In this document: positions 1 through 5,212 of the stretch, piece by piece
How the letters are laid out: each line of letters starts with the position of its first letter
How positions within the stretch are numbered: position 1 is the stretch's first letter
Origin: Chloroflexota bacterium
Lineage (GTDB): Bacteria; Chloroflexota; Chloroflexia; Thermomicrobiales; UBA6265
DNA: 5,213 nucleotides
Assembly (NCBI GenBank): GCA_019348515.1
Contig: JAHWJF010000305.1
Span: 1-5,213 of the forward strand
Reading direction: 5' to 3'
Program-made: the position numbers and the translations under genes
Notes under the pieces: model-generated
What the model was told of the DNA's origin: nothing
Seen by the model: the letters and a program-made list of their open reading frames with translations, nothing else
Databases searched by the model: none

Positions 1-77
1 GGCCGGTACTCCTCAGCGACAAGCCGCAACATCGGCAGAATGCGCTCTCGTACCGGCTCAAGCATTTCGACCGCCAC
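1..77 (-). CDS. Possible partial hypothetical ORF running off the left edge
   Basis: On the minus strand a GTG at 77-75 is preceded by GGGAGG with a 5-nt spacer and opens a frame that stays open to the window edge, giving about 25 residues. The peptide looks like an amphipathic helix (VAVEMLEPVRER followed by ILPMLRLVAEEYR) and has GC-rich third codon positions, as expected of a real gene here. It lies downstream of dcd and of the short ORF at 106-297, in a different frame from the latter. It may be an independent gene, or the tail of a decayed gene whose head is that ORF. The family is not recognised, and with so little sequence the call is weak. Confidence 0.3.
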   Translation of the reverse strand, partial: MAVEMLEPVRERILPMLRLVAEEYR

Positions 78-105
78 CCATGCCTCCCGCTCGCTGTTTC
101 ACTTC

Positions 106-297
106 TCAATGAATCCATAAACCCGGCGCAAAGTATCGACCAGCCCAAACATCCAAGGCCAGCGACTCGGTGCTGGGTTTCACGTGAAACGCTCGGATTT
201 CGCGCCTCGGCCCGCCGACAGAATCAAACGCCGCCACGGGAACCGGCACTAACCACAAGCCAACTGCCGAAGGCAGCACCGGCTCAATCCCGGGCAC
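106..297 (-). CDS. Short hypothetical protein overlapping the end of dcd
   Basis: This is a 63-residue frame starting with GTG at 297, which overlaps the last 14 nt of dcd, so it could be translationally coupled to it. The product is hydrophobic near its start (residues about 8-25, rich in V, L, P and A) and then contains AFHVKPSTESL and a C-terminal RYFAPGLWIH. I recognise no domain. The overlap and orientation would suit a second gene of a dcd transcript. However, it is short, and a protein-like peptide continues in another frame just downstream (1-77), so it may be the front part of a frameshifted or decaying gene. No strong Shine-Dalgarno sequence is seen before the GTG. Confidence 0.3.
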   Translation of the reverse strand: MPGIEPVLPSAVGLWLVPVPVAAFDSVGGPRREIRAFHVKPSTESLALDVWAGRYFAPGLWIH

Positions 298-880
298 GAC
301 CTGCCAGTGTGCGGTTCTCCTCCGCTAGCTGGCTCGCCCGCGGCGTCACCTGCCCGGCGTACTTGTTTCCCCGCTTCAGCCGGTACGGTACAGAGACCGG
401 GGAGCTCACTTCCTCAAACGAGAACGCGCAAATGCGCATTCCGGGGTAGAGCGCCACCGGCATCCTACCCAGGTTACTCAGTTCCATCGTCGCGGTCCCG
501 ATCCACCCTGGTTCGAACACCGCCGCCGTCGAGTGGACCGTGATCCCCAGCCGGGCGATCGACGAGCGACCCTCCAGCCGCCCGAGAAGATCATCCGGTA
601 GCTCCAGGCTCTCAATCGTCGACGCCAGCGCGAAATCCCCTGGCTGCATCATGAACGGCTCATCCGGTAAACACTCGATCGTGCGCATCGCGTCGCCGAT
701 CGACTGCGGCTGCCTGGGGTCGATGAACGAGTGCCGGCTGTGCTCGAAGACCATGAATGTCGTTCCCAGCCGGAAGTCGATCGAGACGGACCCGAGGGAG
801 GTCTCGAGGTCCGGCACCGGATCGATGCGGATGCGCCCAACCTCTAACGCATGGCGGATATCCCGATCGGAGAGAATCAT
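284..880 (-). CDS. dcd: dCTP deaminase
   Basis: This enzyme deaminates dCTP to dUTP (or straight to dUMP in bifunctional members), supplying dUMP for thymidylate synthesis in the cytoplasm. The 198 residues match the usual length (E. coli Dcd is 193). The start MILSDRDI is typical. The family signature GRSSIARLG lies at 104-112, with S106 and R110 equivalent to E. coli S111 and R115. HSTA is at 116-119, and the catalytic glutamate is E133 in TMELSNLG (E. coli E138). The C-terminal KYAGQ...PRAS segment, which closes over the nucleotide in the trimer, is at 173-183. The ATG at 880 is preceded by GAGGG at a 7-nt spacing. The gene is divergent from nadA. HSTA and ELSN resemble the bifunctional mycobacterial enzyme, but TAA at 118-120 matches neither the TAH of E. 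coli nor the TAG of bifunctional enzymes, so dUTPase activity is undecided. Confidence 0.95.
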   Translation of the reverse strand: MILSDRDIRHALEVGRIRIDPVPDLETSLGSVSIDFRLGTTFMVFEHSRHSFIDPRQPQSIGDAMRTIECLPDEPFMMQPGDFALASTIESLELPDDLLGRLEGRSSIARLGITVHSTAAVFEPGWIGTATMELSNLGRMPVALYPGMRICAFSFEEVSSPVSVPYRLKRGNKYAGQVTPRASQLAEENRTLAGRARD

Positions 881-963
881 CGGCGGCCCTCGCTGCCTGC
901 ATTCGATGTCGCGACGCGGGGCACGCGAATTTCCATCGAGTCACCCGTGGGGACGATGACAGA

Positions 964-992
964 ACGCTAACCGACCCCATCCCCAGGGTCAA
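964..992 (-). promoter_or_regulatory. Candidate sigma-70 promoter for dcd
   Basis: On the minus strand a TTGACC -35 box (992-987) is followed after 17 nt by TAGCGT (969-964). The -35 is good and the -10 is weak (3 of 6 to TATAAT). It lies about 85 nt upstream of the dcd start and next to the palindrome at 1000-1028. The call rests on motif matching only. Confidence 0.3.
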
Positions 993-999
993 GCAGCCC

Positions 1000-1028
1000 T
1001 GAGTTAGTGTCACCTTGACAATTACTCA
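1000..1028. promoter_or_regulatory. 13-bp inverted repeat, probable operator in front of nadA
   Basis: The arms TGAGTTAGTGTCA (1000-1012) and TGACAATTACTCA (1016-1028) are inverted copies matching at 11 of 13 positions around a CCT centre. The right arm overlaps the nadA -35 box (1015-1020), so a bound dimeric regulator would block RNA polymerase. NAD synthesis genes are commonly controlled by repressors such as NrtR, NiaR, NadQ or NadR. The site has the size and placement expected for one of these, but which regulator binds cannot be told from a single copy, and no regulator gene is in the window. It could also affect dcd, which diverges from here. Confidence 0.55.
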
Positions 1029-1043
1029 ACGACTCTCTACACT
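1015..1043 (+). promoter_or_regulatory. Sigma-70 promoter for nadA
   Basis: A perfect TTGACA -35 box (1015-1020) is separated by exactly 17 nt from TACACT (1038-1043), which matches TATAAT at 4 of 6 positions. The predicted transcript would start near 1050, which leaves about 110 nt of leader before the favoured nadA start at 1163. The -35 is covered by the inverted repeat at 1000-1028. Confidence 0.65.
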
Positions 1044-1049
1044 AGCTGT

Positions 1050-1162
1050 ATCCAAAGGGAATGCATGCCCCACGTCGCCGTGGCGGGGGATTGGTCCCCG
1101 GAACGCCCGCTAAAGCCGGCGACTCGGGTCGCCGCGCGGGTCAGGAGGCAACGGGCTCGATC
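1050..1162 (+). promoter_or_regulatory. Structured 5' leader of nadA, possible cis-regulatory RNA
   Basis: If translation starts at 1163, this GC-rich stretch is untranslated. It can fold into three hairpins: CCACG/CGTGG around TCGC (1070-1083); GGGGA/TCCCC around TTGG (1086-1099); and a two-part stem with outer CCCGC/GCGGG (1106-1110 with 1136-1140) and inner GGCGAC/GTCGCC around TCGG (1118-1133). The G run at 1085-1089 could pair either with the C run at 1068-1071 or in the second hairpin, so two alternative folds exist. AGGAGG (1143-1148) directly follows the last stem. I recognise no known riboswitch class; the acidobacterial nadA motif (NAD+-I) is not evident. Alternatively, the stretch encodes a poorly conserved N-terminal extension. 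Confidence 0.35.
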
Positions 1163-2407
1163 ATGGCGCTTAAACTGCCGGAAGCACCGGCGCCGGTCTT
1201 CAATGCGGGCCGCACCGCGGCCGCACCGTGGCTGGCCAAGCCGCAACTGAAACCGGCTGACTGCGTGCCGGAGGAGACCGTCGGCGCCTACGGGCTGCTG
1301 CGTCGCTATGGCGTTTCCGCCCCCCGCCAGGAGCGAATTCCTCGCGACTATTTCAAGATGGCCGGTCCCGAGCGGGACGAAAAGATCTGGGCTCTGAAGC
1401 GGCAGCTTGGCGACGATCTCGTGGTCCTCGGTCACCACTACCAGCGCGATGAAGTGATTCAATTTGCCGACTTCCGCGGCGACTCCTTCAAACTCTCCCA
1501 GCAGGCCGCTGGCCGGGGCGATGCCGAGTTCATTCTCTTCTGCGGCGTCCACTTCATGGCCGAGAGTGCCGACATCCTCTCCCAGCCTCATCAGAAAGTG
1601 ATCTTGCCGAATCTCGAGGCCGGTTGCTCCATGGCCGACATGGCCAAGAGCGACGACGTTCAAGCAGCCTGGGACGCGCTCGCCGGGCTCGGGATCACGG
1701 ACGTCGTACCGATCACCTACATGAACTCCGCCGCTGCGCTGAAGGCCTTTTGCGGCCGCAACGGTGGGATCGTCTGCACCTCGTCCAACGCCGGGCGCGT
1801 CTTCGACTGGGCGTTCGCGCGCGGCGAGAAGCTCTTCTTCTTCCCGGACGAGCATCTTGGCCGCAACACCGGGGTGAAGAAGGGGATCCCAACCGAGCAG
1901 ATGGTCGTCTGGGATCCGTTCCTCCCGCTCGGAGGGAACACGCCGGAGGCACTGCAGGCAGCGAAGCTGATCCTCTGGAAGGGCTACTGCTCGGTCCACG
2001 CCCGCTTCTCGGTGGAGCAGATCGAGGCGGCGCGGGCCGAATATCCCGGGGTCAACATCATCGTTCACCCCGAGTGCCGCCTGGAAGTCGTCCAGGCGGC
2101 CGACTGTGACGGCTCGACCGAGTTCATCATCGACACCATCTCGGCGGCGCCCACCGGGACCGTTTGGGGAGTCGGCACCGAGGTCAATCTGGTCAACCGC
2201 CTCAACGCGGAGCTCCCGGACAAGCACGTCTTCTGCCTCGACCCGGTCATCTGCCCCTGCTCGACGATGTACCGGGTCCACCCGGCCTACGTGCTCTGGT
2301 CGCTCGAGCACCTGGCCAGTGGGAAGGTGGTCAACCAGATCACTGTCGACCCTGATGTTGCGCGCGAGGCGTTGGTAGCGCTGGATCGTATGCTCGCCGT
2401 ACCGTAG
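1163..2407 (+). CDS. nadA: Quinolinate synthase (NadA)
   Basis: This enzyme condenses iminoaspartate with dihydroxyacetone phosphate to give quinolinate in de novo NAD synthesis, using an oxygen-sensitive [4Fe-4S] cluster in the cytoplasm. From the ATG at 1163 the protein has 414 residues. LGHHYQRDEVIQFAD is at about 89-103. The three cluster cysteines are C127 (FCGVHFMAE), C205 (IVCTSSNA) and C305 (VHPEC). A CPCSTMYRVHP segment near the C-terminus (364-374) is typical of the longer NadA form. The frame is open back to an ATG at 1061, but the extra 34 residues are low-complexity and Arg/Gly-rich, and an AAAGGGA sits directly against that ATG. The 1163 start has AGGAGG upstream, though at a long 14-nt spacing, so the start is not fully settled. 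nadB and nadC are not in the window. The gene has its own promoter and probable operator. Confidence 0.95.
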   Translation: MALKLPEAPAPVFNAGRTAAAPWLAKPQLKPADCVPEETVGAYGLLRRYGVSAPRQERIPRDYFKMAGPERDEKIWALKRQLGDDLVVLGHHYQRDEVIQFADFRGDSFKLSQQAAGRGDAEFILFCGVHFMAESADILSQPHQKVILPNLEAGCSMADMAKSDDVQAAWDALAGLGITDVVPITYMNSAAALKAFCGRNGGIVCTSSNAGRVFDWAFARGEKLFFFPDEHLGRNTGVKKGIPTEQMVVWDPFLPLGGNTPEALQAAKLILWKGYCSVHARFSVEQIEAARAEYPGVNIIVHPECRLEVVQAADCDGSTEFIIDTISAAPTGTVWGVGTEVNLVNRLNAELPDKHVFCLDPVICPCSTMYRVHPAYVLWSLEHLASGKVVNQITVDPDVAREALVALDRMLAVP

Positions 2408-2642
2408 ACGCCCTCTCGCCTCAATGCGGCACGAGATTCATGATGGGGTGGCAACTCGTCTGGGCGGTCTCTGTCAATGACCTCCTGCCGGCCGATTTCC
2501 TCGACCTCAGCGAAGTCGGCGCGGATATCGGACAATCGCCGAAGCCATTCATGAGAACAACGAACTGCGAGAGCATGGCCCCGAGTGTGCAACGAGTGGC
2601 GCCGTGGAGCGCAAGGATTTCACTACGGCAGGAGGGATACCA

Positions 2643-3089
2643 ATGGTGAACGTCGGCGATATGGCCCCGGTGTTTTCGCTTCCGGGGACCACCGGGCCAG
2701 GACTCGATCTGGCTAAGATCCACGGCAAGAAGCGCGCTGCGCTCTTCTTCTATCCGGCCGACCGTACGTCCGGCTGAGCGAACCAACTCGCCGCCGTGCG
2801 CGGCGCCACCGAGGCGTTCCAGGCCATCGACACCGAGCCCTACGGGGTCAATCAGGCGGACGCCGCCAGCCACCTGGCGTTCATCGAGGAGCAGAATTTG
2901 CCCTTCGACCTGCTGGTCGACGAGGGGCTTCAGGTCGCCCGCGCCTACGACGCGCTGAAGCCAGAGGGGAAAAGTATCAACCGGACGGTGGTCGTCGTCG
3001 GCAAGGATGGCCGCATCATCTATCGCGCCACCGGGGCCCCGCCTCCGGAAGAAATCATCGCCGCCATCGTCGAGGCGGAGGACGAGTAG
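2643..3089 (+). CDS. Selenocysteine-containing peroxiredoxin, BCP/PrxQ type (in-frame TGA read as Sec)
   Basis: This is a thiol/selenol peroxidase of the AhpC/TSA superfamily that would reduce hydrogen peroxide or organic hydroperoxides in the cytoplasm. The ATG at 2643 has an excellent AGGAGGG (2630-2636) at a 6-nt spacing. The frame runs 148 codons to TAG at 3087-3089, interrupted only by TGA at 2775-2777 (codon 45). The N-terminus VNVGDMAPVFSL and FFYPADRTSG (35-44) are classic peroxiredoxin. In the catalytic PxxxTxxC motif the TGA takes exactly the place of the peroxidatic cysteine. The partner arginine is R114 in NRTVVVVGKDGRI. There is no resolving cysteine (residue 50 is Ala) and no cysteine at all. 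A SECIS-like hairpin follows the TGA. A start at the GTG at 2796 would lack both a ribosome site and the active site. The alternative is a nonsense mutant, but damage exactly at the catalytic codon would be a striking coincidence. Selenocysteine machinery must lie elsewhere in the genome. Confidence 0.85.
2775..2805 (+). promoter_or_regulatory. UGA selenocysteine codon with bacterial SECIS-like hairpin
   Basis: After the in-frame TGA (2775-2777) a 6-bp stem CGCCGC/GCGGCG (2789-2794 with 2800-2805) closes a 5-nt loop, CGTGC (2795-2799). The loop begins 17 nt after the TGA and has G as its second base. Described bacterial SECIS elements have an apical loop about 16-37 nt after the UGA and a guanine among the first two loop bases, so both features fit. 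An outer CTCG/CGAG pairing (2787-2790 with 2810-2813) gives an alternative longer fold. The element would bind SelB to deliver Sec-tRNA. GC-rich DNA forms such stems easily, so the hairpin supports rather than proves recoding. Confidence 0.65.
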
Positions 3090-3159
3090 GGGGGCGCTGC
3101 GCTCAGGGGGAGTCGCCTTCGGCTTAGGGGGAAAGGGGGAGAGGGAAGTAGGGATCGGA

Positions 3160-3198
3160 AAGCCCCCTGCTCCTGTCTCCGACGGGAGCAGGGGGTTT
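3160..3198. terminator. Strong hairpin terminator between convergent genes
   Basis: CCCCCTGCTCC (3163-3173) pairs perfectly with GGAGCAGGGGG (3185-3195) around an 11-nt loop. The stem extends outward by AAG/TTT pairs (one of them G-T) to about 14 bp. Only three T follow on the plus strand, so the U-tract is short. On the minus strand the stem is followed by CTTTCC, so it could also act for the convergent dual OB gene. It lies about 70 nt after the peroxiredoxin stop codon. Confidence 0.65.
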
Positions 3199-3232
3199 GG
3201 GGGATGAGGGCTGGCTCCCGACTCCGCTCGTC

Positions 3233-3256
3233 CTTGCCGTCTTGCCGTCTTGCCGA
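3233..3256. repeat. Three tandem copies of an 8-bp unit (CTTGCCGT)
   Basis: Two exact copies of CTTGCCGT (3233-3240 and 3241-3248) are followed by a third that differs only in its last base (3249-3256). They lie between the terminator and the stop codon of the minus-strand dual OB gene, in a stretch with no gene. This looks like simple slippage or short intergenic filler rather than a functional site. Confidence 0.6.
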
Positions 3257-3257
3257 C

Positions 3258-3967
3258 TCACGACTCGAAGCCGTAGACCCCGGTGATCTGCAAATAGCAG
3301 CGATCCGGATGGCGGTCCCATCCTCGCGCCAGGCCGATACGCAGGTAGACCGTCTGCCGCTGCAGCGCGGTCAAGGTCTCGGTCGCGACGCGGTCTGTGG
3401 AGAGACTGCCATCGCGAAGGCGTCCAACCGCCTCCGAAAATCGAGATCGACGACGGCGAGCTGAAACTCCTCCTGCGAGGCATCGCGAAACCGGAGGCGA
3501 TAGTCCCACCTGCCCCGATCGGGGTAGTGGTGATACCCGACGGCGAGGACGTGGTCGGCCCGAATCGTGCCGAGCGATCGCTCGCCCTCACCAAAGCGCA
3601 CATATCGTCCCCAATGCCCGGCAGGATCGGCATGAACCTCCGCGCCGAAGATCGCCCGCACGGATGGAGAGGCCGACCGTTCGAGTAGCGCCCGCTGCTC
3701 CGCATCCGAAAGAAGGCGCAACACGCGGTGCCCCCGCATTGGGATCGTACGGTCCTCGGTGTGCGGCGCGCTGAGGCGCTTCGGCGCTCTGTTGATCTGA
3801 AGCTCGAGAATGGAGAAGGGCGTCACCGGCGCGTTGCGGGCTGACCTCAGCCACTGCTCGTTTGGTCCCATGCGCCCAGCTACCGGACGCACCGCTGTCC
3901 CATCTTCGAGATAGCCACCGACGCAGATTCGCTCACCATCCATCCGCGTGATATCGGTGACGATCAT
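3258..3967 (-). pseudogene. Dual OB-fold domain protein gene, interrupted by a -1 frameshift
   Basis: The front frame starts at ATG 3967 (MIVTDITRMDGERICVGGYL). It continues through PHTEDRTIP and a C-terminal half with SLGTIRADHVLAVGY, WDYRLRFRDASQEEFQL and VVDLDF (172-177), then runs into out-of-family sequence and a stop at 3371. The expected ending (LQRQTVYLRIGLARGW...CYLQITGVYGFES) is in another frame that stops at 3258. Moving back one base at the TTTT run (3440-3437 on this strand) joins them into a 236-residue protein. I recall this kind of sequence as the dual OB-containing domain family, which probably binds nucleic acid or nucleotide, but its function is unknown. The frame is also open upstream to ATGs at 4033 and 4099, with a GGAG 7 nt before 4033. 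The break may be a sequencing error, a true mutation or recoding. Confidence 0.65.
3437..3440 (-). other. Frameshift point at a four-base homopolymer
   Basis: On the minus strand the sequence reads GAT TTT CGG in the front frame. Slipping back one base on the T run gives GAT TTT TCG, which enters the frame carrying the conserved C-terminal segment. One missing T in the run would explain the break. No classic X XXY YYZ slippery heptamer is present, and I do not see an obvious stimulatory stem, which makes programmed frameshifting less likely than a deletion or a read error. Confidence 0.55.
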
Positions 3968-4036
3968 CTGCCGTCGCCGCGACCTATCCTTCCATGCTTG
4001 AAGAAGCCGCGATCGCAGTCCTGTAACAGGCATGGC

Positions 4037-4720
4037 ATGGCTCCATCGCAACGTCGTCCGCAGATCACTGACTTGGCACCGACAGTCGACACCATACACC
4101 CAGATAACGATCGCGCAACACAGTTACCGCTCCCCTGGCCGTTTTCACCCGGCCCCGCTCCAAAAGATCCCGACAATGAGGCAGCGGCACTTCTGACCAT
4201 CTTCACCATCGGCCACAGCAACCACGACGCGGAGACATTCCTGGCCCTGCTACGACAGTACCAGCTAGAAATCCTTGTCGATGTCCGCAGCGCACCATAT
4301 AGCCGGTACGCACCGCACTTCAGCCGGCGAGTCCTCAGCGCCTTTCTCGACGACGCGGGCATTCGATATGTTTGGGCGGGGAGCACGCTCGGCGGCCGCC
4401 CGGACGATCCCACCTGTTATCGTGACGGCGTGGTGCGTAAGGGAAACGTCGATTACCGCGCGATGTCGCGGCAAGCGTCGTACAAGCAAGGCGTGCAGCA
4501 GCTCATGGAGAGCGCCGTGGACGGCCCGATTGTGGTGATGTGCAGCGAAGAGGATCCGCGGCGCTGCCACCGCCACCATCTGCTCGAGCACTCGCTACGC
4601 GATCGCGGCGTGTCGGTGGTGCACATCAGGAGAGACGGCATCCTGGAGACCATCGAACCGGCGGAGACCGCCCCATCGGAGTCTTCGATCGCCCAGCTTG
4701 TGCTTCTGGAAATTGACTGA
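4037..4720 (+). CDS. DUF488 family protein, first of a tandem pair
   Basis: A DUF488 (PF04343) domain fills the C-terminal three quarters of the protein. Its signatures are TIFTIGHSNHDAETF, LVDVRSAPYSRYAPHFS and, near the end, VVMCSEEDPRRCHRHHLLEH, with the paired cysteines of the conserved CSE...CHR motif. The biochemical function of the family is not established; the conserved Cys, Glu, His and Arg suggest an enzymatic or metal- or thiol-dependent site. Before the domain lie about 50 residues of Pro-rich, apparently disordered sequence. The start is uncertain: a TTG at 3998 would add 13 residues, and the ATG at 4037 is used here because it is the only ATG before the domain. No strong ribosome site is seen for either. 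The stop overlaps the start of the next DUF488 gene by one base, and the dual OB gene diverges from it. Confidence 0.8.
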   Translation: MAPSQRRPQITDLAPTVDTIHPDNDRATQLPLPWPFSPGPAPKDPDNEAAALLTIFTIGHSNHDAETFLALLRQYQLEILVDVRSAPYSRYAPHFSRRVLSAFLDDAGIRYVWAGSTLGGRPDDPTCYRDGVVRKGNVDYRAMSRQASYKQGVQQLMESAVDGPIVVMCSEEDPRRCHRHHLLEHSLRDRGVSVVHIRRDGILETIEPAETAPSESSIAQLVLLEID

Positions 4721-5160
4721 TGAAACTCTACACGATCGGGTTCACCCAGAAGACCGCGGAGCGCTTCTTCGGACTCCTCGCCGAGTACGGGGTAGAGCGC
4801 ATCGTCGATATCCGCCTGAACCCTGGTGGACAGCTCTCGGGGTTCGCCAAGCAGTGCGATCTTCCCTGGTTTCTCGAGCGTCTCAACGGCGCGACGTACA
4901 TCCACCTCCCGGAGTTGGCGCCATCTGCTGAGATCCGGGACGCGTATCGCAAAGACCATGACTGGGAGAGATACGTTCCGCGCTTTGAGGCGCTGATGGA
5001 CGCGCGTGGAATCCCCGATGTGCTCGATCACACGACGTTCGCGGAGCGCGTCAATTGCCTGCTCTGCAGCGAGCCCGCCCCCGATCGCTGTCACCGCCGC
5101 CTTGGTGCCGAGCGCCTGGCCCGCGCCTGGCCGGGCGTCGAGATCATCCACCTTGGGTGA
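4720..5160 (+). CDS. DUF488 family protein, second of a tandem pair
   Basis: This 146-residue protein is a compact DUF488 domain without an N-terminal extension. LYTIGFTQKTAERFF is at 3-17, IVDIRLNPGG at 28-37, FAKQCDLPWFL at 42-52 and LLCSEPAPDRCHRRL at 114-128, with C116 and C124 in the conserved CSE...CHR motif. Its ATG shares its A with the TGA of the preceding gene (TGATG), and only a weak GGA lies upstream, so translation is probably coupled to the first gene. It is clearly related to its neighbour but differs in the IGF/IGH and DIR/DVR motifs and in the middle region, so it is an old paralogue, not a recent copy. Function is unknown. Joint expression suggests the two work together, perhaps as a heteromer. 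Confidence 0.88.
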   Translation: MKLYTIGFTQKTAERFFGLLAEYGVERIVDIRLNPGGQLSGFAKQCDLPWFLERLNGATYIHLPELAPSAEIRDAYRKDHDWERYVPRFEALMDARGIPDVLDHTTFAERVNCLLCSEPAPDRCHRRLGAERLARAWPGVEIIHLG

Positions 5161-5170
5161 TGGGTAAATG

Positions 5171-5212
5171 GGTGACAGGGTGGCGAGGTGACAGGGCGCG
5201 ATTCGCCTCGCC
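5171..5212 (+). terminator. Possible terminator hairpin with a 10-bp direct repeat
   Basis: GGCGAGG (5182-5188) and CCTCGCC (5206-5212) are perfect inverted arms separated by 17 nt, just after the second DUF488 gene. No T-tract can be judged because the window ends. GGTGACAGGG also occurs twice here (5171-5180 and 5187-5196). It may end the DUF488 transcript or simply be intergenic repeat sequence. Confidence 0.3.

Noticed and set aside
1061..1162. nadA starting at the ATG at 1061
   Set aside because: The 34 extra residues are not typical of NadA, and the AAAGGGA lies directly against the ATG with no spacing. It is kept only as an alternative because the 1163 start also has imperfect spacing.
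1037..2311. Long minus-strand open frame of 424 residues across nadA
   Set aside because: It is the complement of the clearly conserved nadA, and its product is an unlike-protein mix rich in Arg, Asp and Gly. It arises from high GC content.
2287..2592. Minus-strand ORF covering the end of nadA and the gap after it
   Set aside because: One stretch (HEWLRRLSDIRADFAEVEEIGRQ) looks protein-like, but most of the frame is antisense to nadA and it has no family match I recognise.
2440..2649. Small plus-strand ORF (69 residues) between nadA and the peroxiredoxin
   Set aside because: It has no ribosome site and no recognisable domain, and its end overlaps the start of the peroxiredoxin. The 2408-2642 gap also has minus-strand open frames of equal quality, so nothing there is supported.
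2796..3089. A separate 97-residue gene starting at the GTG at 2796
   Set aside because: It has no ribosome site and lacks the peroxiredoxin N-terminus and active site. The upstream frame from 2643 is a perfect continuation through a single TGA.
3124..3705. Minus-strand 193-residue frame across the terminator
   Set aside because: It is out of frame with the dual OB gene for much of its length and reads through the terminator hairpin, giving low-complexity Pro/Ser/Arg sequence.
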